Assembly (NCBI RefSeq): GCF_021389935.1
Contig: NZ_CP089979.1
Span: 3,391,001-3,455,000 of the forward strand
Length of the DNA stretch: 64,000 nucleotides
Reading direction: 5' to 3'
Origin: Fulvivirga ligni
GTDB lineage: Bacteria > Bacteroidota > Bacteroidia > Cytophagales > Cyclobacteriaceae
A program made the position numbers and the translations under genes. The notes under the pieces were generated by a model. The model did no database searches, had not been told where the DNA came from, and worked only from the letters and a program-made list of their open reading frames with translations. Positions 27,884 through 37,400 of this stretch are shown here, in pieces. Each line of letters begins with the position of its first letter. Positions within the stretch are counted from its first letter, which is position 1.

Positions 27884-28984
27884 ATGCGATACACACTTAT
27901 CATTTCTCTTTTCCTGCTAGCCTCTTGCGTGAAATACTCAAGAGACCCGATAGAGAATGTAGATCTTAAAGTGGATGTGGAGCAAACACTTGAGTATCTG
28001 CAAGACCTGGAGTCAGAGTACCAGGAGGAACCACAGCTGTATTATCATTTAGCCAAAGCCTACGCTGCCAAGGAAAACTATGCAGCGGCCAATAATCAGA
28101 TAGATAAGGCCATTAGCCTGGCAGAAGATAGAGCCGAGTATTTTTATGAAAAAGGTAAAATAGAAAAGAAGCTGAACCACCATGCTGAGTCTGTAAGTGC
28201 ACTACTTACCGCAGAGGCCATGGGTGTTCAAAACTTTCACCTGTATAAGGATTTAGCCGAAGAGTATATGGCTTTGGGAGATGCAGAAAAAGCCAAATCA
28301 TCAGTTAACCGACTAACGGAGATGGAGTCTTCTGGGGATGGTTACAGGTTGAAAGGTGATATAATGTTAGCACTAGAGGATACAGCTTCAGCCATAGATA
28401 ATTATACTAAGGCTATTGCAATGACGCCGAGTCAGATGGGAGCCCATGTAGGCCTATTTGACATTTATTCAAGAAGGAAAGAATATAATAAGGCCGATGA
28501 GCAAATCAATCAGCTTTTAGCCTTATCACCCAGAAATAATGATTATATAGAGAAAAAAGCTGATATCATGAATGATATGGGGCGTCTGGATACGGCCAAA
28601 GTGTTGTATATCGATCTGGTGGAAAGCAGAGGGTCTTTAAAAGATTACTACAAATTAGCAGATGCTTTCTATCAATTAAGTGATTATGATTCGGCTCAGC
28701 TTATGGCGCAGGAGGCATATGCCATAGACACCAATTATCTTGAAGCAAAGCTAATAGTAGCAAGAACACTGGACAAGCAGCGAAAATACCAGGATGCCAT
28801 AGGCGCCTATGAGCAGATTTTACAAAGAGATTCTACTTTTAATTTAGCCCAGGCTGAATTGGAGGTTTTGCAAAGAAAAGTTGCATATTTGTGGCGCTTG
28901 CAGCAGGAGAAGGCTTCATTAGATGCTATTAGGAACGGTCCGCCTCCGGCTGTGAAGAAAAAAGACATTACAATAGAAAAGTAA
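27884..28984 (+). CDS. Tetratricopeptide-repeat lipoprotein
   Basis: A 366-residue lipoprotein: signal peptide with lipobox LLASC (Cys15), then about eight tetratricopeptide repeats from about residue 50 to 330 (for example YYHLAKAYAAKENYAAANNQ and AIDNYTKAIAMTPSQMGAH), ending in a short basic tail. TPR lipoproteins usually scaffold envelope complexes. It lies 25 nt after the DUF5686 gene and 12 nt before thrS. A TAACTTTA -7-like sequence overlaps the DUF5686 stop codon. Confidence 0.85.
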   Translation: MRYTLIISLFLLASCVKYSRDPIENVDLKVDVEQTLEYLQDLESEYQEEPQLYYHLAKAYAAKENYAAANNQIDKAISLAEDRAEYFYEKGKIEKKLNHHAESVSALLTAEAMGVQNFHLYKDLAEEYMALGDAEKAKSSVNRLTEMESSGDGYRLKGDIMLALEDTASAIDNYTKAIAMTPSQMGAHVGLFDIYSRRKEYNKADEQINQLLALSPRNNDYIEKKADIMNDMGRLDTAKVLYIDLVESRGSLKDYYKLADAFYQLSDYDSAQLMAQEAYAIDTNYLEAKLIVARTLDKQRKYQDAIGAYEQILQRDSTFNLAQAELEVLQRKVAYLWRLQQEKASLDAIRNGPPPAVKKKDITIEK

Positions 28985-28996
28985 GTAACATTAAGT

Positions 28997-30931
28997 ATGA
29001 TTAAGATCACATTACCTGACGGCTCCGTTAGGGAATATGAAAAGGGAGTAACTGGCTATGATGTAGCCATGAGCATAAGCGAAGGGCTGGCTCGAAATGT
29101 ACTATCAGCAAAAGTTAATGGTGAGGTTTGGGATGCTACCAGACCCATTGAAGAAGATGCTACGGTACAATTACTCACGTGGAATGACGATGAAGGAAAA
29201 TCTACTTTTTGGCACTCTTCAGCTCACTTATTAGCAGAAGCACTGGAAGAACTTTATCCGGGTGTTAAGTTCGGAATAGGACCTCCCATTGCCAATGGTT
29301 TCTATTATGATATCGACTTAGGTGAGCGTACTTTAGGAGAAGATGATCTTCCTAAAATAGAGCAGAAAATGTTAGAACTAGCTCGAAACAAAAACGAGTT
29401 TGTTAGAAAAGATATTAGTAAGGCAGATGCCATCAAATATTTCGAAGAGAAAGGTGATGAGTATAAGCTTGAACTTATAGATGGTCTTGAAGATGGTAAG
29501 ATCACGTTTTATGAGCAAGGTAATTTCGTAGATCTTTGCCGTGGACCTCACATGCCAAACACTGGGTTTGTTAAGGCCGTAAAACTAATGAACGTAGCAG
29601 GTGCTTACTGGAGAGGAGATGAGAAGAGAAAGCAGCTGACCAGAATCTACGGAGTTTCTTTCCCTAAGCAAAAGGAGCTTAAAGAGTATTTAGAGCTACT
29701 GGAAGAAGCTAAGAAAAGAGACCACAGAAAATTAGGTAAAGAACTTGAGTTGTTTACCTTCTCAGAGAAAGTAGGCATGGGTCTTCCATTATGGTTGCCT
29801 AAAGGTACGCTACTACGTGAGCGTTTAGAAAACTTCTTGAGAAAGGCACAGATCAAAGCTGGCTATGAGCCTGTGGTAACTCCACATATAGGTTCTAAGC
29901 AGCTATATGTTACTTCTGGCCACTATGATAAGTACGGTGAAGATTCATTCCAGCCGATAAAGACACCTAATGAAAATGAGGAGTTTTTATTAAAGCCAAT
30001 GAACTGCCCTCACCACTGTGAGATTTACAATTCTAAGCCAAGATCATATAAAGACTTGCCGGTTCGCTTTGCTGAATTTGGTACAGTATATCGTTATGAG
30101 CAAAGTGGTGAATTACATGGATTAACCAGGGTAAGAGGCTTTACTCAAGATGATGCCCACATTTTCTGTAGACCTGATCAGGTGAAGGAAGAATTTGTGA
30201 AGGTAATAGACCTGGTACTGTATGTATTTAATGCATTAGGCTTTTCAGACTTTACGGCTCAGGTTTCTTTGAGAGATCCTGAAAATAAGTCTAAATACAT
30301 CGGTAAAGATGAACTTTGGGATAAGGCTGAGAGAGAAATTCAGGAAGCAGCTGATGAAAGAGGTTTGAAAACCGTTAGAGAACTAGGTGAAGCCGCGTTC
30401 TATGGTCCTAAGCTAGATTTCATGGTGAAAGATGCTTTAGGTAGAAGCTGGCAGCTAGGAACTATTCAGGTAGATTATAACTTACCAGAAAGGTTTGAAC
30501 TGGAGTATACTGGTTCAGATAACCAAAAGCACAGACCTGTAATGATTCACAGGGCGCCATTTGGTTCTTTAGAAAGATTTGTAGCTGTACTGATAGAGCA
30601 CTGTGGTGGAAGATTTCCTCTATGGTTAGCGCCAGATCAGATAGCGGTATTGCCAATCTCTGAAAAATATCAAGCTTATGCTGAAGAAGTTTATGCTCAG
30701 CTAGGTGAGAGTGATATCAGAGGATTTATAGATAATCGTGACGAAAAGATCGGTAGAAAGATCAGAGACGCGGAAGTTAAAAAGGTTCCTTTTATGCTTA
30801 TTGTAGGGGAAAAAGAGCAAGAAGAAGGTAAAGTTTCAGTGCGTAAGCATGGAGAAGGAGACTTTGGAAGTTTATCTGTAGAGGATTTTATTAAACAATT
30901 TAAGCAAGAAAGTACTTTAACAGATAAGTAA
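28997..30931 (+). CDS. thrS: Threonyl-tRNA synthetase
   Basis: A 644-residue class II aminoacyl-tRNA synthetase that charges tRNA-Thr. Complete domain set: TGS (1-60), second additional (editing) domain with [17 protein letters not shown], catalytic core with the zinc ligand Cys in [12 protein letters not shown] and motif 2 ([20 protein letters not shown]), motif 3 ([18 protein letters not shown]), and the C-terminal anticodon-binding domain. It heads the conserved thrS-infC-rpmI-rplT group. No T-box or obvious operator leader is seen upstream. Confidence 0.97.
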   Translation: MIKITLPDGSVREYEKGVTGYDVAMSISEGLARNVLSAKVNGEVWDATRPIEEDATVQLLTWNDDEGKSTFWHSSAHLLAEALEELYPGVKFGIGPPIANGFYYDIDLGERTLGEDDLPKIEQKMLELARNKNEFVRKDISKADAIKYFEEKGDEYKLELIDGLEDGKITFYEQGNFVDLCRGPHMPNTGFVKAVKLMNVAGAYWRGDEKRKQLTRIYGVSFPKQKELKEYLELLEEAKKRDHRKLGKELELFTFSEKVGMGLPLWLPKGTLLRERLENFLRKAQIKAGYEPVVTPHIGSKQLYVTSGHYDKYGEDSFQPIKTPNENEEFLLKPMNCPHHCEIYNSKPRSYKDLPVRFAEFGTVYRYEQSGELHGLTRVRGFTQDDAHIFCRPDQVKEEFVKVIDLVLYVFNALGFSDFTAQVSLRDPENKSKYIGKDELWDKAEREIQEAADERGLKTVRELGEAAFYGPKLDFMVKDALGRSWQLGTIQVDYNLPERFELEYTGSDNQKHRPVMIHRAPFGSLERFVAVLIEHCGGRFPLWLAPDQIAVLPISEKYQAYAEEVYAQLGESDIRGFIDNRDEKIGRKIRDAEVKKVPFMLIVGEKEQEEGKVSVRKHGEGDFGSLSVEDFIKQFKQESTLTDK

Positions 30932-30965
30932 TTGGGTTGCAATGGATGTTTATGTCCAATTGAAC

Positions 30966-30997
30966 TTTGAAATATTAAATTATTATAGCGATATTTG
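30966..30997 (+). promoter_or_regulatory. Internal promoter before infC
   Basis: TTTG (30966-30969), 20-nt spacer, GATATTTG (30990-30997), one mismatch from TAnnTTTG. It would produce a leader of about 30 nt ending in the infC Shine-Dalgarno sequence. Confidence 0.5.
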
Positions 30998-31022
30998 CAA
31001 CCTGTTTTTTCCCAACTAAAAT

Positions 31023-31030
31023 AAGGAGGT
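31023..31030 (+). promoter_or_regulatory. Strong Shine-Dalgarno sequence of infC
   Basis: AAGGAGGT, close to a full complement of the 16S anti-Shine-Dalgarno sequence, ends 4 nt before the ATT start codon. Such sites are rare in Bacteroidetes and decide the start here, because an in-frame stop lies at 31017 and no ATG, GTG or TTG occurs between it and the ATT. Confidence 0.85.
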
Positions 31031-31034
31031 TAAC

Positions 31035-31592
31035 ATTAGTAAACAAAGATACCAGCGAAGGGGCTATCGAGGGAGAGTAGAAGAGCCCTATAAAGTGAAC
31101 TCGAAAATCCATGCTTCTCGTGTAAGGGTAGTAGGAGATAACGTAAAGGTGGATGTATATCCAATAGAACAGGCATTAAAAATGGCCAAAGAGCAAAGCC
31201 TGGATTTAGTGGAGATATCACCAACGGCCGACCCTCCGGTTTGTAAAATTATCGACTACTCAAAATTCAAATACGAGCAGAAGAAAAAACAGAAAGAAAT
31301 AAAGGCTAAAGCGCAGAAAACCGTAGTTAAGGAAATACGTTTTGGTCCTAATACTGAAGAGCATGACTTTAACTTTAAGCTGAACCATGCTCAGAAATTC
31401 TTAAAAGAAGGTGCGAAAGTAAAAGCTTACGTACACTTTGTGGGAAGAACAATTGTATTTAAAGAAAGAGGAGAAATCCTATTGTTGAAGTTTGCTCAGG
31501 CTCTTGAAGAGTACGGTAAAGTGGAGCAATTACCTAAATTAGAAGGTAAGAGAATGACAATGTTCATTGCTGCAAAGGCAGGGAAAAAATAA
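31035..31592 (+). CDS. infC: Translation initiation factor IF-3, ATT start
   Basis: A 185-residue IF-3, which prevents premature subunit joining and proofreads the start codon. The N-domain begins [20 protein letters not shown] and contains [16 protein letters not shown]; a basic helical linker ([15 protein letters not shown]) joins it to the C-domain ([20 protein letters not shown]). A later GTG at 31095 would cut off 20 conserved residues. The ATT start with a strong Shine-Dalgarno is the classical arrangement for IF-3 autoregulation, since IF-3 disfavours non-canonical starts. Confidence 0.95.
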   Translation: MSKQRYQRRGYRGRVEEPYKVNSKIHASRVRVVGDNVKVDVYPIEQALKMAKEQSLDLVEISPTADPPVCKIIDYSKFKYEQKKKQKEIKAKAQKTVVKEIRFGPNTEEHDFNFKLNHAQKFLKEGAKVKAYVHFVGRTIVFKERGEILLLKFAQALEEYGKVEQLPKLEGKRMTMFIAAKAGKK

Positions 31593-31627
31593 AAGTTAGA
31601 ATACAGATCTGATAAATATATATTAAA

Positions 31628-31822
31628 ATGCCAAAAGTAAAAGTTAAATCAGGAGCGAAGAAGAGATTCAAGCTTACAGGTACTGGCAAAATTAAAAGAA
31701 AGCACGCTTTCAAAAGCCATATCTTAACTAAGAAGGAAACTAAGCAGAAGAGAAGTTTGACTAAAATGGGTCTTGTACACAAGTCAGATGAGAACAATGT
31801 TAAAGCAATGCTTAACATTTAA
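31628..31822 (+). CDS. rpmI: 50S ribosomal protein L35
   Basis: A 64-residue, highly basic bL35. Typical residues: [20 protein letters not shown] at the start and [11 protein letters not shown] in the middle. It lies between infC and rplT in the universal order. Confidence 0.97.
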   Translation: MPKVKVKSGAKKRFKLTGTGKIKRKHAFKSHILTKKETKQKRSLTKMGLVHKSDENNVKAMLNI

Positions 31823-31914
31823 TTTTCAAAATTAGGTTTTTAAATTATTCACCAGGTTTATGGCTTTAAAGTATTTACGAAAGTAAGCCGCCATTGACCA
31901 AAAACAATTAAACA

Positions 31915-32259
31915 ATGCCAAGATCAGTAAATCACGTTGCCTCTAAGGCGAGAAGAAAAAAAATACTTAAAGCTGCCAAAGGTTATTTTGGTAGAAGAAA
32001 AAATGTTTGGACAGTAGCTAAAAATGCTGTTGAAAAAGGTTGGACTTACGCTTACCGCGATAGAAAAGCTAAAAAGAGAGATTTCAGAAAACTTTGGATT
32101 CAAAGAATTAATGCTGGTGCAAGACTGCACGGTATGTCTTACTCTCAGTTTATGGGTGCTATTAAAAAAGCAAACATCGATCTTAACAGAAAGGTGTTAG
32201 CTGATTTAGCAATGAACCACCCTGAGGCTTTCGAAGCTATCGTAAACAAAGTAAAATAA
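31915..32259 (+). CDS. rplT: 50S ribosomal protein L20
   Basis: A 114-residue bL20, an early assembly protein of the large subunit and a known autoregulator of this operon in other bacteria. The N-terminal basic extension ([19 protein letters not shown]) and the conserved globular part ([20 protein letters not shown]) are normal. A 92-nt gap separates it from rpmI; I see no obvious pseudoknot-type operator in it. Confidence 0.98.
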   Translation: MPRSVNHVASKARRKKILKAAKGYFGRRKNVWTVAKNAVEKGWTYAYRDRKAKKRDFRKLWIQRINAGARLHGMSYSQFMGAIKKANIDLNRKVLADLAMNHPEAFEAIVNKVK

Positions 32260-32282
32260 GTTTTAACCCAGGATCTGTATTA

Positions 32283-32318
32283 AAAAAAAGCCCTGATCAT
32301 AATGATCGGGGTTTTTTG
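32283..32318 (+). terminator. Terminator after rplT
   Basis: CCCTGATC pairs with GATCGGGG (one G-T pair) around ATAAT, preceded by an A-run and followed by TTTTTT, 24 nt after the rplT stop. It closes the thrS-infC-rpmI-rplT group. Confidence 0.85.
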
Positions 32319-32336
32319 TTTTATTATATTTCAGTT

Positions 32337-32897
32337 ATGATTAAAAAACTGGAAATTATCTTTTTAATAGCATTTATTGTCTCTTGCATCTTACAAGTTA
32401 TGCAAGTAAGCGGTGCAGGTGAAGCTTTGCTCATTTCGTCCTTTATATTAAGCCTTATATACTTTGCCTTCGGCTTTGTAGTATTTAACCAGATTGATTT
32501 AAGAGAGGCCTTTAAGAAGGGATTAATGAACTTCATAACTGTTCCTGAATTAGTTCTAGGCATGGTTCTGGGACTATCAAGTTCAATTGGTGTTACCGCA
32601 ATAATATTCAAGTTGTTACTTCTGAGCGGTTCACAGGCTATGCTGTTAATAGGAGCAGGTATGGCAGCCTTGTCAGCTATTGTAGGAATAATTTACACTA
32701 CAGTTAAAGACAGAAAGGACTCGCCTTTATTCACATCATTATTTCTTAAAGTGGTTCCATTAATACTAATCCTCATTGGATTGAGTAATATTTCGAATGA
32801 AAACCTATTTGATTTCTACTATAGAAATAACCCACAAGAAGCACAGATACTAAAAGAGAAGATAGAGCGAAGAAGTGCAGAGCGAGATCTACAATAG
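32337..32897 (+). CDS. Hypothetical membrane protein
   Basis: A 186-residue protein with five or so transmembrane helices (for example LEIIFLIAFIVSCILQVMQV, LLISSFILSLIYFAFGFVVF and VVPLILILIGLS) and a charged C-terminal tail (LKEKIERRSAERDLQ). No family recognised. The ATG at 32337 is used in place of a TTG in the preceding terminator. It is convergent with the PorP/SprF-OmpA gene, 19 nt away. Confidence 0.7.
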   Translation: MIKKLEIIFLIAFIVSCILQVMQVSGAGEALLISSFILSLIYFAFGFVVFNQIDLREAFKKGLMNFITVPELVLGMVLGLSSSIGVTAIIFKLLLLSGSQAMLLIGAGMAALSAIVGIIYTTVKDRKDSPLFTSLFLKVVPLILILIGLSNISNENLFDFYYRNNPQEAQILKEKIERRSAERDLQ

Positions 32898-32916
32898 ACC
32901 TCGCCGTCTCTTGATG

Positions 32917-34449
32917 TTATTCTAACGCTAGCTCAAACTCTACGCGTCTATTTGTTCGTTTGCCTGTTTCAGTATCATTACTGGCGATAGGTGATATTTC
33001 TCCTTTTCCTATGGTTTTAATGCGTTCTTTGTCTACACCTCTGTCTGACAGGTATTCTCTTACAATTTCTGCTCTTTTTACGGACAGATCGTGGTTGTAG
33101 GATTCTTCTCCAAGGTTACAGGTATGTCCTGTAAGTGTGATGTCAAATTGAGGGTATTTCTGAACTATAGAATATACTTTGTCCAGAAAGGCTTTAGACT
33201 CTTTATCAAGATTGTCTGAATTGAGTTCAAATCTTACCGTTTGAGCCATAATCTTTTTCTCTTCAGGAGTGAGCACTTCATCAGGTGTTAATGGCCTGCT
33301 GGGTGTTGAAGATCTTTCCTCCATTATAGGAGCTTCGGCCTCTTCCATTTCTTCCTCGGCCTCTTCGGTTTCTTCCATTTGCTCCATTTCCATCTCTTGT
33401 GATTCTTCAACCTTTTCTGCTTCGTCAACATCTTCAGTTATAGTATTTTCCTGAGGATTTTCAGGAGCTTTGGAGTAGTTACCTCGTTGCTTCTTTTTAA
33501 GTCTTAAGACAAATGCAAGTTCAAAAATGCCGTTCTGGCCTGCACTGAGTTCAGTACTTATAGGTAAATCATAAGACAGGCCGATGGTGATGTTTGGCTG
33601 TTCATAAGCGATGGAGAAAACAGTGAGGTCATTTGTATTATACCAAAGGCCTAGTTCTATTTTCTTTTGTCCCTCTTCAGACTGTTCTAGCGCATATCCA
33701 AACCTAGATCCCAGGTTGAAATAATTATTGCTGGCCTGGCTGATCCATCGTATGTTAGGAAGAACAGAGAATTTATCTCCTTGATATACTCTGTAACCGG
33801 CTGTTGCTTTTAGGCTCAGAGGTAGCTTATCTTTCTCATCTTCGACCAGCGAAATATTCGGTTCGATGGCGTTAAATATGGCAGCACCAATAAAAGCTTT
33901 TTCTCTTGCCACATCATCCTTCACCATGTAGTGAATGCCACCGCTGAGGGTAGGGTAGGAGGTGGTCTGGTTGAGCACACCATCTGGAGATGATATGTTA
34001 GGATCAAACACGCCATTGTCAAACTGATCATCTGTGGTGAAATTACCATCCGTTTTTCTACTGAAATATCCTCCTTGAATACCTAGGCTTAGAGCTGAGC
34101 CGGATGAAACCTGGATGCTATAAGCAACGCCCAACATTCCACCATTGGTATTTAGGAAGTCGGAGGCTTTATCGTTTACAAAGCTGCCAGCCAGCACCAA
34201 TCTATGATTTCCGATAAGTAAGGGGTAATAAAGTGATAAAGATGAAGCACTAAAGTTATCACCCGCCTCTACATTTTGGTTGCGGTAGTTGAGCATGGCC
34301 CTCACATCCTGTTCTGTTCCTATCTGGCCAGGGTTAGTGAAAAATGGTGTGTAATGAAACATGGAGTAAGTGGCTTCTTGCGCCATGGTTTCTAATGTGA
34401 TAAATGATATTAATAGAAAAAACACCAATGACTTTTTAAAATTGATCAT
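32917..34449 (-). CDS. PorP/SprF-family T9SS protein fused to an OmpA domain
   Basis: A 510-residue fusion. After a signal peptide (ending LETMAQ) comes a PorP/SprF-type outer-membrane barrel (about 24-325; starts EATYSMFHYTPFFTNPGQIG, the family hallmark), then an acidic Glu/Met-rich linker (about 335-385), then an OmpA peptidoglycan-binding domain (about 400-510; LTGHTCNLGEESYNHDLSVK and KRTNRRVEFEL). SprF-like proteins are needed for secretion of their neighbouring type-B T9SS adhesins (established for SprB/SprF in Flavobacterium). The OmpA part would tie this one to the cell wall. It is the last gene of the six-gene run, 24 nt after the adhesin. Confidence 0.92.
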   Translation of the reverse strand: MINFKKSLVFFLLISFITLETMAQEATYSMFHYTPFFTNPGQIGTEQDVRAMLNYRNQNVEAGDNFSASSLSLYYPLLIGNHRLVLAGSFVNDKASDFLNTNGGMLGVAYSIQVSSGSALSLGIQGGYFSRKTDGNFTTDDQFDNGVFDPNISSPDGVLNQTTSYPTLSGGIHYMVKDDVAREKAFIGAAIFNAIEPNISLVEDEKDKLPLSLKATAGYRVYQGDKFSVLPNIRWISQASNNYFNLGSRFGYALEQSEEGQKKIELGLWYNTNDLTVFSIAYEQPNITIGLSYDLPISTELSAGQNGIFELAFVLRLKKKQRGNYSKAPENPQENTITEDVDEAEKVEESQEMEMEQMEETEEAEEEMEEAEAPIMEERSSTPSRPLTPDEVLTPEEKKIMAQTVRFELNSDNLDKESKAFLDKVYSIVQKYPQFDITLTGHTCNLGEESYNHDLSVKRAEIVREYLSDRGVDKERIKTIGKGEISPIASNDTETGKRTNRRVEFELALE

Positions 34450-34473
34450 AGCTATATTTTTAATGTCTTAGAA

Positions 34474-37400
34474 TTATCTTGCTAATCTTATTACGCCTGT
34501 ATTTTTACCATTTATGGTCAGGGCTGATCCATCTGAGAATGTTCCTTTGATTACCCACACATAAGCTCCTTGCGGCTGCTCTTTACCATTAGATGTACCA
34601 TCCCAGCCTTGCTGCATCAGGCTGTTCATATCACTTGAGTTAAAAACCTCATTACCTTCTCTATCGAAGATGCTGCAAGTGATTTCTTGGATATCCGCTC
34701 CGCCTCTTATAATAAAACGGTCGTTAGTCCCATCATTATTAGGGCTAAACAGTGTAGGTAAGAAGAGGTCTCCAGCTTGTATGTTGAAGGTTTGAGAAAC
34801 GTCTGCTGCTGCTTCGTAAAAGTCATTACCAGCCTGGCTGGCAGTAACCGTCACGGTGCCTACGCCCAGAATCGTGATGATGCCGTTAGAAAGTGTGGCC
34901 ACCCCTGAGGCAGGGGAAGTGGTCATAGAAAAGGTAATTGGCTCACCCGATGCACCGCCAGTAGCTTCCAGAACTACAGGGTCAGCACCCACCCTTTTAT
35001 CAGAAATAGGAGCAAAGGTTATAATCTGAGTCAGTTTCTGATCATCATCTACAATGGTGTAGGTGTGCTCTGTTGTCGATCCCAAAGCTGCATTTGAGGG
35101 ATTGGATAATGTAATGATTATTGTTTCATCATCTTCCTCTAAGGCATCGTTTACCACGGTTATGTCAATGGTTCCTGAGCTGCTGCCTGCTGGTATGTTT
35201 AGGGTGCCATTGGCTAGCGTATAGTCAACACCGTCACCAGTGGCTGTGCCTGAAACTGTATAATCGATGGTTATGCTATTTACACTGGTTACAGATAAAT
35301 CTACTTGTATACTTGGTGTGGTGGCGGACTCTTGTCCTTCGCTGTTGGAAGTTGTGAATGATATAAGAGCTGCCTCTTTATCCACGACATCATCTGCCGG
35401 GCTGCCCGTGTTACCCGCCTCATCGGTGAGCGTAACGGTTACGGTGAGTACACCGTCAGGTAAACCGCTTACATCAACTGGCCCTACAGCATGTGTAGAA
35501 GAGGAAATGCTTCCCGACGCAGTGACCGGTGTGCCGCCACCTGAGCTGGAAATGGAGTATTCAAAATCTGCTGTTTCAGCGCCGCTAATTTGAAAGCTTA
35601 GTGCCTGGTGATTGCTCTGATCAATGAGACCCTGGTCAATGCTAACCGTATAACCAGACGGTGGTGTCTTATCCAGGTTAAGAGTCAAACTATTATCCAT
35701 AGCCTGATTTCCGGCTCCATCAGTGACAGTGATAGGAACACTTGTGGATGGATTTTCGATTAAGTTGCCGCCAGCATCCACATCAGCAATGGTTATGGTG
35801 TAGGTGCCATCACCATTATCAGTGAAGGTGGCTGTTGAGCTAAATCCTGAATTAATTACTGATAGATCTGCTACTACGTTAAGCCCAGATTCTCCCAGAT
35901 CTACTACAATCGTAAGGCCTTCTCCTGAAGTGTAAGAATTGTCACCGCCGCCATCATCTACAGAGTTAAAGGTAGGAATGCTGGTGTCTTTACTTGCGTT
36001 ATCAGTGGCGGCTGTTCCTGCGTTTCCGGCAGGATCTGTTAGTGTAACAGATAAAGAAATATTTCCATCGGCTAAGGAAGATAGATCGATGGCTGTTATT
36101 TGTTCGCCTACACCACTTACCGTTCCACTGCCAGTGACATTAGAACCTCCACCATCACTACTGAAAGTGTAGCTGTAGGAGGCTCCAACTTCCGCAGATG
36201 CGAATGTGAAACTAACTGCGCTCTCATTAGTATAATTAATTATCAATTGATCAATGGATACAGAGTACCCCGAAGGAGCGGTTTGGTCCAATACAGCGGT
36301 ATTGTCAATGGCATTGCTTCCAGTATTGCCACCGGTGTCAGTGAGGGAAACCTGTACTGTTAGGGTTCCATCTGTTAATGAACTAACATCTACCGATATA
36401 CTTTGCGTGCTGGTAGTAATAGAAGCTGATCCGGTAACTGTGGCGGTGTTGCCATCTCCTGAGCTTGAAATCGAGTAGTTCGCCGTTGTGCCTATTTCGG
36501 CGCTGGATAAAGTGAAGGAGGTTGAAGTGGCTTCGGTAGCACTAATTAGGGCATCATCCCAGGCTACAGAATATCCAGTGGGAGGTCCAGCATCTTTTGT
36601 TTCGCTATCAGTGGCATTTGGTCCTGTATTACCCACACCGTCTGTTAATGAGATAGTTAAAGTAACAGTTCCATCTGAAAGGCCACTTAAGTCATAACCG
36701 GCACCACCGTTATCAAACTGTTGTGAAGCTGATGTTACGGTTTCAGTGCCACTTACTGGTGTGCCCCCACCGTCGCTAGTGAATGAATAATTTAGTGTGG
36801 TGCCTGGTTCTAAGTCTGTTCCGATGAATTCAATGATGTTTACATTGAGTCCATTTATAATGAACTCTCCTAATAAGTCAATGCTTACTGAATATCCACC
36901 GGGAGGTCCTGTGTCTTTGTTCTTTGTATCTGTAGTTGCTGATCCTTCATTTCCGAATACATCAGTTAATGTTACAGAAAGTGTAACTGTGCCATCTGCC
37001 AGGCCACTGAGATCAATGCCTGTGATCTGGGCATTAGTGCTGAAAATATTGCCTGTGCCAGTAACAGGTGTGCCGCCACCAGAGCTGGTGAAAGTATAAT
37101 TATACCCGCTATTGATTTCTCCTCCAGCAAAAGTAAAACTAATGTTATTGTCATTAGTGCTGTTGATCGCGGTCTGATCTATTGTAACAGAATATCCGGT
37201 AGGAGCTGTTGTATCCTTAATTTCAGAATGAGTGGCTGCTGGTCCAATATTTCCATTGCCATCAGTAAGTGTCACAGATAAGGTGATGTTTCCATCTCCT
37301 AATCCACTCAGATCTATGCCTGTGATTTGGTCTGTTGCTGTTACTATGATTCCGGATCCTGTAACATTGGTGCCACCACCATTACTGCTGAAAGTGTAGT

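Noticed and set aside
31095-31592. GTG start for infC
   Set aside because: It would remove 20 conserved IF-3 residues and ignore the Shine-Dalgarno sequence placed just before ATT at 31035.
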